From the IMG/VR virus record IMGVR_UViG_3300047378_000511, positions 1 through 29,781 of that record: 29,781 nucleotides of DNA; one strand, 5' to 3'. The position numbers and the translations under genes are program-made. This document shows positions 1 to 9,900 of the stretch, in pieces. The stretch comes from a virus. Each line of letters opens with the position of its first letter. Within the stretch, counting starts at the first letter, position 1. The notes below the pieces were generated by a model. The model had not been told where the DNA came from. It did no database searches and worked only from the letters and a program-made list of their open reading frames with translations.

Positions 1-120
1 TACGCGCGTCTTAAAGCGCGTATGGCTAAGACTGAAACCTTTGTCATTGGCGGCGGTGAGCCAGACGGCATGTATCGCCCTAAAGGCCCACCATTGATTG
101 CCACAACAGGAAATAGCTGA
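1..120 (+). CDS. C-terminal fragment of a virion (tail) protein
   Basis: The first 39 codons are open from the window edge and end in TGA, which shares its last base with the ATG of the next gene. The visible tail is basic at first, then Gly/Pro-rich (GGGEPDGMYRPKGPP). In T7-like gene order the gene before tail tubular protein B encodes tail tubular protein A, so that is the positional guess. The fragment is too short to identify from sequence alone. The tight overlap shows it belongs to the same structural operon. Confidence 0.55.
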   Translation, partial: YARLKARMAKTETFVIGGGEPDGMYRPKGPPLIATTGNS

Positions 121-2186
121 TGCCTTATATTTTGGTCGAAGACTTCCGTGGCGGCTTAGATCGTCGGCGCATGAATGTCACAGCCGCTCCGGGTACTTTG
201 ATCGAGCTAAAGAACGCGCACATCACGCGAGGTGGTGAGATCGAGAAGCGCCCAGCGTTTGTTGAGCTTGTTACTTTGCCAACTAATACCATTGGTCTAG
301 CCGCTTCTGCTGGCCAGATTTACACCTTCGGGTCTGATGCAGCGTCTAGCGTCACTTTCCCAGCTGATACGCCGTCTAACGTGACTTACATTAGGTTGCA
401 GCATCCTAGTGGCGAAGAACTGACTAACGTTTTAAAAGCAACGTTTTATAACGGTAAGGTATATGCAGCTGCGCAATTTGCCGATGGCCGAATATACCAT
501 TACTTTGATGGTGTGCGGATTACTGATTGGTTTGATGGTCGTGCGCGCAATACATTCGAGGTGACTGCCGGTACTGCTGGCGGGACTGCCGCTACAGCTT
601 CTTTCGAGGTGACTGGCGGCACAAGCAACCCTGGTGACGAGTTGCGGATTTTGCGGATTAACGCTGTCGATCTAATTAGTAGCCCTGTGTCTCACAACGG
701 CTCGAACAACCTAACAGCGTCTAATGTTGCAGCGGCTATTACCTCTGGCCCTAGCGACTACACAGCTCAAGCGGCTGGCAACGTGGTTACGATTACAGCG
801 CCTGCGGTCGGCATTACATATAACGGATACCAGCTTACTGCCGAAGTTGATGGGGCATTTACTGTTGGCAACATTTCTCACGCCTCTGGCGGTATTGATA
901 ATGCTATAACAGCTATTACCGTCGATGGCGTTAACCTTATCGGAAATCAGGTGACTTGGGAGACTTCGCATACCTACACAGCACTAAAAATTGCGGAAGC
1001 TATAAATGATTTTGCATCTGGTCCTGAGTACGAAGCGACAAGCGTTAACCAGTTTGTAAACATAATATCTAAAGAAAGCGGATCGTCTCAAAACAACAAG
1101 GCGGTGTCTATCACAACGAGCGGAAACGTCACTACAGCGTTTGACCCTGTTTCGCAGACTTACTTAGACGGCGGCGCTGATGCCTCTACAATCAACGCAT
1201 ACAGCCCTGGGGCTTTTGTCATCCCGGTCAAAACAAAGATGTACGCGCTGTCAGACAGTTTGCTTCACTTTTCCGCGATAGATGATCCGACAGAGTGGAA
1301 CGACACAACGTTGGGCGCGGGTTTTATCAACCTTGCTAACCACTCACGCGGTTCTGAAGACCTCAAGGCGATTGCGACATACTTTGACAATATTGCCGTT
1401 CTTGCTGAAGAGGCGATACAGATTTGGTTTGTTGATGCTGACGAAGCCCTCAATCAACAAATACAAGTTTTGCAAAACACTGGAACGATTGCGCCGGATA
1501 GTGTTGTCGAGTTTGGCGAGAACGACGTGTTCTACTTGTCGCTGTCTGGACTGCGCAGTTTGCGTTCACGCGACAGCTCCAACGCCGCGTTTGTTGGTGA
1601 CATTGGCAACCCTATTGACGAGCTGATTGTTGACCAAATCCAAGCAAACCGATCTGTTGCAGAGCTGGCAAAGGCGACGCTCGAGCAACGTGACGGACGT
1701 TACATACTCGCTATCGGCAGCAAAATGTATGTGTTTAGCTTCTTTCCTTCATCTAAAGTGTCAGCTTGGTCCGTTTACGAGCCTGGGTTTGTTGTGGATC
1801 AATGGGCATATGATGGTCGGCAGACTTTATGCAGAAGCGGCAACAAGCTCTACTCATTGGGCGGTGAGAACGGCAACATTTATGACAGCTGCGAGGTTGT
1901 TGTTCAGATGCCGTTCTTGGATGGCAGCAGCCCAGCAACGTTTAAGGATTTAACGGGTATTGACGTCACTTGTGAAAACGTCTGGACAGTTTCGATAGCC
2001 ACTGATCCGCAAGATATAACGGCGTTGGAGGAAGTGGCGACAGTTTTCAAGACGACTTACGGGTTGGGGCGCGCAGCGGTCAACGGTTATACTACGCACG
2101 TTGCTCCCAGATTGACGTGTGAAAAGCCAGGTCCAGCAAAGCTAGGAAACCTGGCAGTCCACTATACATCAGCGGAGAGTGGTTAA
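120..2186 (+). CDS. Tail tubular protein B-like / tail nozzle protein (688 aa)
   Basis: Probably the nozzle of the short tail, attached below the tail tube ring. The N-terminus has the layout usual in this family: a short YILVEDFRGGLDRRR segment, then a statement of 'arguments' resembling ITRGGEIEKRPAF, followed by beta-rich propeller-like sequence. Residues about 146-355 form an inserted Gly/Thr/Ala-rich beta region with two similar modules, each containing a phrase like ITAPAVGITYNGYQL or VNIISKESGS. The propeller-like sequence resumes afterwards (IYDSCEVV near the C-terminus). It overlaps both neighbours by one base (TGATG upstream, TAATG downstream), so it is translated with the ejection-protein operon. 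Assignment rests on family resemblance plus position before a gp13-like gene. An alternative label is P22-type phage stabilisation protein. Confidence 0.65.
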   Translation: MPYILVEDFRGGLDRRRMNVTAAPGTLIELKNAHITRGGEIEKRPAFVELVTLPTNTIGLAASAGQIYTFGSDAASSVTFPADTPSNVTYIRLQHPSGEELTNVLKATFYNGKVYAAAQFADGRIYHYFDGVRITDWFDGRARNTFEVTAGTAGGTAATASFEVTGGTSNPGDELRILRINAVDLISSPVSHNGSNNLTASNVAAAITSGPSDYTAQAAGNVVTITAPAVGITYNGYQLTAEVDGAFTVGNISHASGGIDNAITAITVDGVNLIGNQVTWETSHTYTALKIAEAINDFASGPEYEATSVNQFVNIISKESGSSQNNKAVSITTSGNVTTAFDPVSQTYLDGGADASTINAYSPGAFVIPVKTKMYALSDSLLHFSAIDDPTEWNDTTLGAGFINLANHSRGSEDLKAIATYFDNIAVLAEEAIQIWFVDADEALNQQIQVLQNTGTIAPDSVVEFGENDVFYLSLSGLRSLRSRDSSNAAFVGDIGNPIDELIVDQIQANRSVAELAKATLEQRDGRYILAIGSKMYVFSFFPSSKVSAWSVYEPGFVVDQWAYDGRQTLCRSGNKLYSLGGENGNIYDSCEVVVQMPFLDGSSPATFKDLTGIDVTCENVWTVSIATDPQDITALEEVATVFKTTYGLGRAAVNGYTTHVAPRLTCEKPGPAKLGNLAVHYTSAESG

Positions 2187-2692
2187 TGTTTTTACGCCAT
2201 GCGGAGCCTCAAGACATTTTCACAGTCGCTCGAAATATGCGTGAACGTGACTTCCAAGAAATATCAGCACTTAGATATGACGATGATCGAAATGAAATGG
2301 CATACAACATTACCAATCAAATTGCAGAGTTTGAAACAGTATATGTTGTTGGAGATACGGAGCCAGTTGCAATTGTTTCATATCTTCCTGTTCGACCTGG
2401 TGTCTGGAATTTGGGGATGTTTGCGACTGACAGGTTCAAAAGTGTAGGACTTTACCTGACAAAGCGCATCATTCGAGATATAATACCAGCATTAGATCGA
2501 GCCAAAGCGCATCGGGTCGAGGCGTTCAGTATCGAAGGTTACGACGAAGTACACAGTTGGCTGGATTTTTTGGGGCTTGAAGAGGAATGCACGTTGGAAA
2601 GCTACGGAAAAAACGGTGAGGATTTCAAGGTTTTTTCTTGGGTGCGGTCAACAGAAGACAGTGTTGTCTGGCGCAATCGGAGGTTGAATTAA
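2186..2692 (+). CDS. T7 gp13-like / GNAT-fold virion-associated protein (168 aa)
   Basis: A short acidic and aromatic protein resembling the T7 gp13 / DUF2833 group, which sits between the tail nozzle and internal virion protein genes in T7-like phages. The N-terminus (FLRHAEPQDIFTVARNMRERD) and the later strand-helix sequence (PVAIVSYLPV, then WNLGMFATDRF, then a helix with LTKRIIRDIIPALDRAK) look like a GNAT acetyltransferase fold. I see no clear acetyl-CoA pyrophosphate loop of the R/Q-x-x-G-x-G/A type, so enzymatic activity is doubtful. ATG overlaps the upstream TAA by one base. In T7, gp13 is needed for proper virion maturation; the same role here is inferred. Confidence 0.6.
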   Translation: MFLRHAEPQDIFTVARNMRERDFQEISALRYDDDRNEMAYNITNQIAEFETVYVVGDTEPVAIVSYLPVRPGVWNLGMFATDRFKSVGLYLTKRIIRDIIPALDRAKAHRVEAFSIEGYDEVHSWLDFLGLEEECTLESYGKNGEDFKVFSWVRSTEDSVVWRNRRLN

Positions 2693-2693
2693 T

Positions 2694-3308
2694 ATGTGTT
2701 TGGGTGGTGGCGGAGACGACTTTCTAAAAGACGAGTACGCTCGGCAAAGAGCCGAAGAGGAAGCTCGGCAAGGGCGGATAACTGAAGGCAAGGCGGCTAT
2801 CGACGCCGCAATGGCTGGTTACGACGATGACTTTTATGCCGGTCAAGCGCAGAATTACATAGATTACGCGACACCTCAGATTGAGGATCAGTACACGGAT
2901 GCGATGGGGGGCTTGATCCGCGCTTTGTCCAGAAGTGGCATGTCACAAAGTTCTGTTGCCGCAAAACGTAAGGCTGATTTGCAAGAGAAGCTTAACAACG
3001 CCCAAGTTGATGCAGCTCGACAAGGTGAAGCATTTGCTAACGACACGCGATCAGCGCTTGCAGGTGTGAAGAATAACCTCATAGCCCAGAACCAATCTTT
3101 AGCTGATCCGACTTTGATTGCCAGTATGGCGGCAAACCAAAGTAATGCAGCTTCTCAATTGCCGTCTTACAATCCAGTTGCTCAGATATTTGCCGATGCG
3201 ACTTCAGGCTTGGCGACGCAGAGCCAGTTAGAAGCGCGCGGTAAAAATAGATATAATATGGCTGAATTGTTCAGCCTCGACGGCGGGTCAGCGAGGAACG
3301 TAGGCTAA
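2694..3308 (+). CDS. Small internal virion protein, gp14-like (204 aa)
   Basis: Starts MCLGGGGDDF. A Cys at position 2 followed by a Gly-rich stretch is common in gp14-type ejection proteins and would allow membrane or lipid contact. The rest is Ala/Gln/Asn-rich and predicted helical, with an RAEEEARQGR segment and no transmembrane helix. Residues near 140 read ADPTLIASMAANQSNAA and the C-terminus contains YNPVAQIFADAT. Similar phrases occur in the protein two genes downstream (MCDPTLIAS, YSPMAQILSGAG), suggesting the two are related. It starts two bases after the upstream stop and shares one base with the next ATG. Role in genome ejection is inferred from position and composition. Confidence 0.5.
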   Translation: MCLGGGGDDFLKDEYARQRAEEEARQGRITEGKAAIDAAMAGYDDDFYAGQAQNYIDYATPQIEDQYTDAMGGLIRALSRSGMSQSSVAAKRKADLQEKLNNAQVDAARQGEAFANDTRSALAGVKNNLIAQNQSLADPTLIASMAANQSNAASQLPSYNPVAQIFADATSGLATQSQLEARGKNRYNMAELFSLDGGSARNVG

Positions 3309-5011
3309 TGAAGATTATGCAACTTTCTAAGCGCAAGGGTGAGACTGGCGGCGCTCCACGTCAGACTGAAATCATGGGTCAGCCGCACATGCTGGCGTAT
3401 ATAAATGAAGCTGAACGCCAGATGCTTAAACGGGCAGGGGGTAGCGAACTGCCCGGCCCAGAAGGCGTACCTTCATATATAAGCTGGTCAGATATTGGCA
3501 ATGCCATTAAAGATACTTTTTCTGAAATCACATCCGGTGGTGCAGCGCATACAGAGACCTACAACGGTAGCAATGACAGCAAAATTGCGCCAAAGACATC
3601 GATTAGACCTAGACCAAGACCCGCATCAATCGAAAACAACAACAACGACAATGATAGCGATTCCACAATACCGGTAGAGCAGCAAGCTGTCATTCCGACG
3701 GCTCAAAATCAAGGCGTTCGTAAGGATGCTGTGGACAAGATACTTGTTGAAAAGTACGGCTGGACGATGGGTCCAAACGGGGATGCGTTAAGTCCCGCCC
3801 AGGCTGCTGCACTACCCCAAACAAATCCGTCTACTGGAGACGCAAACAAGGGGATGGCTGAAAGTATGTTGGGAGTTGGTGTGTTAAACGCCGGCGGAAA
3901 AACTGTCCCAGAAGAACCAGCCAATCCGGGCAACCCGCCAATTCTTCAAAACGACGGTTCTACCGGAAAATATACAGTCGCTGGCGCACTCGATCCCAGT
4001 CAGCCAGCAAGCGTGGCTACGAATGAGGATGGATCGATTTACTACCCGACCGATAACGAAGTTAACAATGCAAATACTCGAGGTGTTGATAACCTTATTA
4101 ACACTGGTGATGATAGTGGTCTGATACGGATAGATGCTCCAACCGGCCCCGGTGGTAATGTGACATATACAAACGGAAACGGTGTCACAATCGCCGGTCC
4201 AGAAAAGCCAATAAATACAATTAATGAAGATGGCGATTACACAGCCGGAGGCGGATCAACAGTTACTACTGGCGGCGGTGGCGGTACAACAATTACCGGC
4301 GGAGGCGGTGAGGACAGCACTCCAGCACCGCCCCCAGTCAACCAGGCACTCCTAGACGCATTAGCAAGACGTGATGCTGCATTATCGACACAGATGGGCA
4401 ACATTGGAACGGCATTCGGCTTCTCGAATGACGATTACTACAATCAGCTAGGTACAGATTACCGAGAAGGTGGACTATCAGAAGCATTTACAACGGCTTA
4501 TGATGATGCCACTCGCGGTATTTATGATACCTTTAAATCTGCTGGTATGCTTACGCAGCAAGGTGTTGACGACTCTATGGGTATCCTGGCTAGTGCCGAA
4601 GGTGGCGAAGAGGGCCGCATCGATGGTATTGTCAATCAGTACACCACAGCCAATCGCAATTTTGTTAATGACGGGCGCACCGGCATGGAAGGTACGTTGT
4701 CTGGCTTTGTTACTGAAACTGAAGACATACCGACCATCGATGCGCAGACTGCTCAAATCCTTGGCTATGATGTTGCAGGCAATGCGCAGCCGTTCAAGAC
4801 ACCCAAAGAACAAGAGGTTGTGGATTTCTTCACTGACTTCGTGAAGCGGTCCTACGATCCAAGTTACAATGTTGATCCGACAGCGGTTGCCAGTGGTGGC
4901 CCAAGCCGAGTTTCCGGCTCCGTTGACCAGCTTGGCGCTGGTACTCAACCCTCGACTATTGCTGGTATTTTGGACCCAGTGGCAGGCGGCAGCGTGAAGG
5001 TGATAGGCTAA
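3308..5011 (+). CDS. Gly/Asn-rich structural protein of the ejection operon (567 aa)
   Basis: I do not recognise a catalytic domain. The N-terminal 60 residues are basic. Next come low-complexity stretches: a PRPRP run and an Asn/Asp run at about residues 97-120, and two Gly/Thr-rich runs at about 310-340. Residues about 345-510 are acidic and helical and contain several Tyr-Asp-Asp phrases (NDDYYNQLG, TAYDDATRG). Such architecture is typical of virion proteins that are extended or partly unfolded. It lies between two gp14-like genes with one-base overlaps at each end (TAATG), so it is very likely co-assembled with them. It could be an ejection protein or a scaffold-like component. Confidence 0.45.
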   Translation: MKIMQLSKRKGETGGAPRQTEIMGQPHMLAYINEAERQMLKRAGGSELPGPEGVPSYISWSDIGNAIKDTFSEITSGGAAHTETYNGSNDSKIAPKTSIRPRPRPASIENNNNDNDSDSTIPVEQQAVIPTAQNQGVRKDAVDKILVEKYGWTMGPNGDALSPAQAAALPQTNPSTGDANKGMAESMLGVGVLNAGGKTVPEEPANPGNPPILQNDGSTGKYTVAGALDPSQPASVATNEDGSIYYPTDNEVNNANTRGVDNLINTGDDSGLIRIDAPTGPGGNVTYTNGNGVTIAGPEKPINTINEDGDYTAGGGSTVTTGGGGGTTITGGGGEDSTPAPPPVNQALLDALARRDAALSTQMGNIGTAFGFSNDDYYNQLGTDYREGGLSEAFTTAYDDATRGIYDTFKSAGMLTQQGVDDSMGILASAEGGEEGRIDGIVNQYTTANRNFVNDGRTGMEGTLSGFVTETEDIPTIDAQTAQILGYDVAGNAQPFKTPKEQEVVDFFTDFVKRSYDPSYNVDPTAVASGGPSRVSGSVDQLGAGTQPSTIAGILDPVAGGSVKVIG

Positions 5012-5640
5012 TGTGTGATCCAACTCTAATAGCAAGTATCGGCGCTCAAGTGATTGGGCAGCAAGTGCAAGGCAATGCGATCAAAGACGCAAACGCTGGC
5101 AAAGCCCTTCTTATGCGAGAAAACGCAGAACAGAACCGGCAGCTGGAAGATACCCAACGCGCGGCGATCCAAGAAGCTGTTGTCGCAGCCGACTCCACAG
5201 CTGGGAAGCCGGGCATGGAGGCTGCTGCTGTTGATTTATCCAACATACTAAAAGCCGCAATAACGGGCGGTGGAGCGCAGACAAACACAAGAACCAGCTC
5301 TGCGCCCCAAATTGTGCGTGATGCAGAGGCAGCTGCGGCTCAAACGGCTATGATGAAAGCGAACCAACGAGCAAGTGCAATCGCAAGCCTGGACGCCACA
5401 AGTAAATACTTAGGAACAACCATTGCGCCTAAGATTGCCGATGCAGCCGCTATAGGCGGCATGACTGGCAACTTCATGAGCGGCAACAGCGCCGTTACTG
5501 ACACCGGCCTTCAATATGCAGCATCCAAGGCATACTCACCGATGGCTCAAATACTTTCTGGTGCAGGCCAAACAGGGATGGCCTACGGCATGTATGACCC
5601 CGACAAAGTTCCAACCGATAAAATAGTCTCGACAGCGTAG
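5011..5640 (+). CDS. Internal virion protein, gp14-like (209 aa)
   Basis: The MCDPTLIASIGAQVIGQQ start is characteristic of internal virion protein B (T7 gp14) homologues in marine podoviruses, which begin MCDP or MCEP followed by a short apolar helix. The remainder is Ala/Gln-rich helix, a Gly/Thr patch near residue 88 (TGGGAQTNTR), then another apolar Gly-rich helix at residues 140-155. In T7, gp14 is the outer-membrane part of the ejection conduit. The same role is inferred here from the N-terminus and from its place just before larger ejection-type genes. ATG shares a base with the upstream TAA. Confidence 0.6.
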   Translation: MCDPTLIASIGAQVIGQQVQGNAIKDANAGKALLMRENAEQNRQLEDTQRAAIQEAVVAADSTAGKPGMEAAAVDLSNILKAAITGGGAQTNTRTSSAPQIVRDAEAAAAQTAMMKANQRASAIASLDATSKYLGTTIAPKIADAAAIGGMTGNFMSGNSAVTDTGLQYAASKAYSPMAQILSGAGQTGMAYGMYDPDKVPTDKIVSTA

Positions 5641-5650
5641 AGGATTTACA

Positions 5651-6922
5651 ATGCCACGCCAAAACCCCTACATGATGGACCCTTTGCTGGCTCAAGGCTT
5701 TTCGAATTTGACGAAGGCTCTGATCGGTGATCCCGAAACAGATTATCAGGTGGCTAGGACAAACCGGGTCAACGAGCTTTTGCCTTTGGAAAAGCAACAA
5801 ATGCAAGCGCAAATAGGTGGTACTAATGCTAGTGCAGCTGCGGCTAGGGCTTTGGAGACACTCCGTCAAGCGCAAACGTTGACTGAAAACCAGTTGCGCG
5901 ACCCCCGTGTGCAGACGGAACTTGCCAACGCGAAGGCGACATTAGCATTAGCAGGCGAAAGGGACGCAAGTGCGGCATTCATCGGATCGCAGCGAGCTAC
6001 AGAAGAGGCTCTTCGCACTCCAAGAGTCGACAAAATTAACGCAGAAGGCGCTGCCGCTACTGCTTTGGAGCAATCTAGGTTAGCGGATGCAATGTTTAGG
6101 GGAGCGCAGACCGCTACAGAAACTGCTCTTCGTACTCCAAAAGTTGGTAAAATTAATGCAGAAGGCGCTGCCGCGACTGCTTTAGAGCAATCTAGGTTAG
6201 CAGATGCAGCGCTTGCGGGAGCGAAGACTACTACAGAAACTGCTCTTCGTACTCCAACAATTGGTAAAACTAATGCAGAAGGCGCTGCCGCGACTGCTTT
6301 GGCTGCCGAAAGAAACTCCGCAGCAGACCTTAACAGAGCCAAGGCCGAATCCGAAGGCCGAATAATTCTTAACGCCGGTCAGACAATCGTGACTACAGGT
6401 GCTGATGGGCAGCAACAAGAATACACTGCTCCAGAGACTGTCGAGGTAGTTTTAGAGCCTGGGGAGGAAGCCGTTGTTATAAATGCAGACGGCTCACAGA
6501 CACGGCTAAAAGGACCGGCAGGGACCGGAGACCCGAAAGATGCTGCTGCTCTTCTTGAAGGCATCGACGGCCAGTTAAATACATTCTTTGAATCAGAGGC
6601 ATGGAGTAAAGTAAGCCCAACTTTACTACGGCGCATTCGATCTTCGATGACAGCGGCAAGTAAAGGACAAAACCTTACAGATGCTGCGGAAAAAATACAG
6701 GCACTAATGTCTGATACCTATAAGGGCCAAAACATTGTCGAGCTTCAAGGTGGTTGGGGTGACGGTGCAGCATTTTACGTTCCAGGATACATTCTTAATT
6801 TTATTTCAGATGCGATTGCGGACAACAGCACTCCTAAAGCAAGTGCAATTGCCAAGGAATACGGGCTTTCACTTCAAGAGTCTGAATCTGTATTGAAGTT
6901 TTTAGGGGTTGAAAATGGCTGA
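5651..6922 (+). CDS. Internal virion protein with triplicated 39-residue module (423 aa)
   Basis: Sits where T7 gp15 would be, between gp14-like and giant gp16-like genes. An AGGA box lies 6-7 bases before the ATG. Residues about 109-225 are three tandem 39-residue units ending ...TALEQSRLADA, nearly identical at the level of motif EALRTP / INAEGAAATAL, so this segment is a repetitive Ala-rich helix or coiled coil. A more degenerate copy may precede them. The C-terminal part (from about residue 230) is different: a beta-like segment with VVTTGADGQQQEYTAPE, then a helical domain. Its TGA overlaps the ATG of the giant gene by eight bases, indicating coupled translation. Exact function is not visible. 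Confidence 0.5.
   Translation: MPRQNPYMMDPLLAQGFSNLTKALIGDPETDYQVARTNRVNELLPLEKQQMQAQIGGTNASAAAARALETLRQAQTLTENQLRDPRVQTELANAKATLALAGERDASAAFIGSQRATEEALRTPRVDKINAEGAAATALEQSRLADAMFRGAQTATETALRTPKVGKINAEGAAATALEQSRLADAALAGAKTTTETALRTPTIGKTNAEGAAATALAAERNSAADLNRAKAESEGRIILNAGQTIVTTGADGQQQEYTAPETVEVVLEPGEEAVVINADGSQTRLKGPAGTGDPKDAAALLEGIDGQLNTFFESEAWSKVSPTLLRRIRSSMTAASKGQNLTDAAEKIQALMSDTYKGQNIVELQGGWGDGAAFYVPGYILNFISDAIADNSTPKASAIAKEYGLSLQESESVLKFLGVENG
5975..6325 (+). repeat. Three tandem 117-bp in-frame repeats
   Basis: Units run 5975-6091, 6092-6208 and 6209-6325; each encodes 39 residues. The second and third are especially alike at DNA level (GCAGAAGGCGCTGCCGC occurs at exact 117-base intervals from 6041, 6158 and 6275 with small changes). 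The last unit diverges at its end (AAERNSAA). The pattern indicates recent in-frame duplication, and copy number could vary between related phages. Confidence 0.9.
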
Positions 6923-9900
6923 CGGGTTTGGCAATCCATTTCTTGAAGAAGAAGATAAAAGCACTGATCCGTTTGAGAACCCTTTTTTAAAGAAAAAGAA
7001 AGATGGTTTTTCTAACCCATTTGTTAGCGACCTACCGGCGGAAACTGCAATCCCTCCTGTTGCGGCGATCAGTGAACCCTCCCCAAAAACTGACATGCCG
7101 CCGGTAGACCCGACAGGTGGTTTCCGCAGCCCGACGTCTGGAGTGACTGAAACGAATGCGTTGCTGGCGCAGCAGATTGCAGATCAAAACCGCGCAGCGC
7201 AAATTGCTAATGCGCCTAATACAACTGAACTGGATTCTGTGTTTTACCCTAAGACTTTCGACCCGGCTGTTACCGGGCAGCAAGCATTAGAAACAGAACG
7301 CCAAAGGCTTGCAGATGTGATGGAACAACCGGGTCCAACGATTGCAAAGGCAGAAGCAAACGTAAACCCAAGCATATCACAGGTGCAAGGTCTTCCAGGA
7401 AACTACACCACGACCAGACAACCAGTTAGCGGGATGCCTATAAGTGATGCTGCGGCAGTAGACGAGATGGCTTTCGGCAACACCTACCAAATGCCGAACA
7501 ATGCCGTTTCTCGCGGCACAGGACGGATGCTAGGTGTGTTCAATTTGTTTGCGCAGCAACTGGGTTTGAAAGATACCGGCGATTACATAGACCGTATGCA
7601 AGAGCTTAATAGGATAATTCCAGAAGCTCCAAAAGACGTGCAAGATGGGCTGCGCGCAATCACAGACGAAAACAATACTTGGGGCGAAGCGTTCCGCGCT
7701 ATGAAGGACAACCCTGGCGCTGTTCTCAGCGTTGTTGGCGAAAGCATTCCGCAAATGATCCCGAGCCTTTTAGCGGCTACAGGCACTACTCTGGCAACAG
7801 GTGGTAACATCTTTGCTGGAGCGGCAGCTGTTGGCGCAACGTCTGGCGCTATAGAGTTTGGTAATGTCCTTGATGAAGAGATTAGATCATCAGGCGTTGA
7901 TTTAAACGATGATGCAGCAGTGCAAGAGCTGTTCGACAATCCAGAGTTTTGGGGTCGTGCTAGAGAGCGTGGCGCACGTCGCGGTATTGCAATCGGTCTC
8001 TTCGATGCTTTGTCGATGGGCATGGCTGGTAAGTTAGTCAACATGGCTAAGGTTCGCGGCAGCGGTCGCTTGGGGGTTGGCGGTGCGGCCACAGCTGAAC
8101 TAGCCGGTGTGCAAGGCCCGTTAGGCAGTGTTGGCGAGTTTAGTGCGCAACTACTGGAACAGCAGGGCGGTTTCCGTGATGGCTTAAATCTTGGAGAGAT
8201 TGCCTTAGAGGGCGTTGCTGAGATTGTTCCTGGCGCTGGTGAAGTTGCGGTTTCAACAACTGCGGGTGGTGATCCTGTCGCTCTTGCCGCAAAGCAAACC
8301 ATGCTTGACATCGACAATGCTGAGTTTGCGACTACGCCAGAGCAAGAAGCTATTGCACTGTTGCAGCCGCAAGACATGCTTTTGGAAGAGCAAATTGTTG
8401 ACATGCAGATGCGCCTAAGATCACTGGGGCTGGATAAACTTGCATCAGTTTATGGAAGTTGGCTTGATCGACTGGACACAATAACCCCCAAAAACCTAAC
8501 GTTCTTGCGCACAAAAGTAGAAGAAGAAGAGCGCAAGGCAGCTGGCGTTGCCTCCCTAAACCCTCGAGTAGAAAACGTCATGCAGGATTATCTTGCAAAA
8601 GACGACTTAGAGCTTGCGCAGTTCAATGCAGCAATGAGCGACCCACGCACTAAGGACGTAATGGAAGACTTGGGGCGGAAGATGCAAATGATTGGGGACC
8701 GGCTACATGAGCTTGGCTATGACTATAAAACGGTTGCGTCAGACCCTAACGCTCCAGCTGCCATAAAGAAGGCAAGAGAGTTCCTGTCAAACGGCGGCAT
8801 TGCAATGCGCCTGATGAAGCAGCTTAACGCTAACGTCAAAGGTTACAAAGGAAATCGCCAGGTCACAGATGAAGACTTAAACAAAACAATCGGAAGACTG
8901 CAAACCGCTTTAACCGTTGACGTTAAACCCCTTATTGAATCTGCCGTTCCCAATCCGTCAGTTCAGAGCACCATTGAAACGCCCACAGCTCCCGTAGCCG
9001 ACGGTCCAATCCAGCCACCGTCGGCCAACTCGCAGCCGGTTAACGCGGCAAACCCTCCAGACTTGCCACCGCAATCGGCTGCACCTTCTTCTCCAAACGT
9101 TAAAACCGATGCACCTACAGCACCAGCGGTGCAAGAAACTGCGCCACCGCAGCCAGCGGCTCCTGTTGCAGAAGAGGCTCCAACCGTTAATCCGCAAGAG
9201 GCAGAGCCAGTGGGCCGAGAGGTTCCATCGAAGCCCGTCACCAGCGTACAAACGCCAGACGGACAGGCAAATTTCAATGTGCAGGGCAGGGTGATCGAGC
9301 TTGCCGATCTAAAGCAGGCAACTGGCGACCTTCAACCGCGTGATCGATCAAGAAAAGAAAGCGCAGCATTAGCCAAAGAACGGGCAGGGTCCATGTTCAA
9401 CCCAGCCCGGTTGCTGGATGATCCGACGTCTGGATCAGGAGCGCCGATCATTGCGCGTGACGGTACAATCATGTCTGGCAACGGGCGCGTCTTAACTATG
9501 CAAGAGGTGTACGCAAGCCAATCGGATAGTCTCGCAAGCTACCGCGCTGCGTTAGAAGATGCTGGAATAAACACAGAAGGCTTTTCCCAACCAGTGTTTG
9601 TTCGGCAGCTGGCAGATGACATGACTGTGCAAGAGCTGAAGCGGTTTGCTGATTTGTCGAATACTGAGGCTCAAGCGCAGATGTCGATGACTGAACGCGC
9701 AAGTCGTGACTCTACAAGATTAACGGATAGCAAGATCATCGATCTTTATCGCGGAGACTTTGACATCGATGCTGCCCAAAACCGGGGGTTTGTTAGCGAG
9801 TATGCAAAGAAAATTCTGTCACCTACGGAGCAAGGTGCATTCTTTAATAGTAAGGGCGAAATTAGCCAGGAGGGCATATCTCGCGTCAAAAATGCGATAC

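Noticed and set aside
5866-6342. 158-residue minus-strand open frame
   Set aside because: Mirror of the 117-base repeats in the virion gene; no ribosome-binding site and a repeat-driven Ala/Ser sequence.
7583-8404. 273-residue minus-strand open frame inside the giant gene
   Set aside because: Ser/Pro/Ala-rich shadow translation opposite a well-supported protein; no domain.
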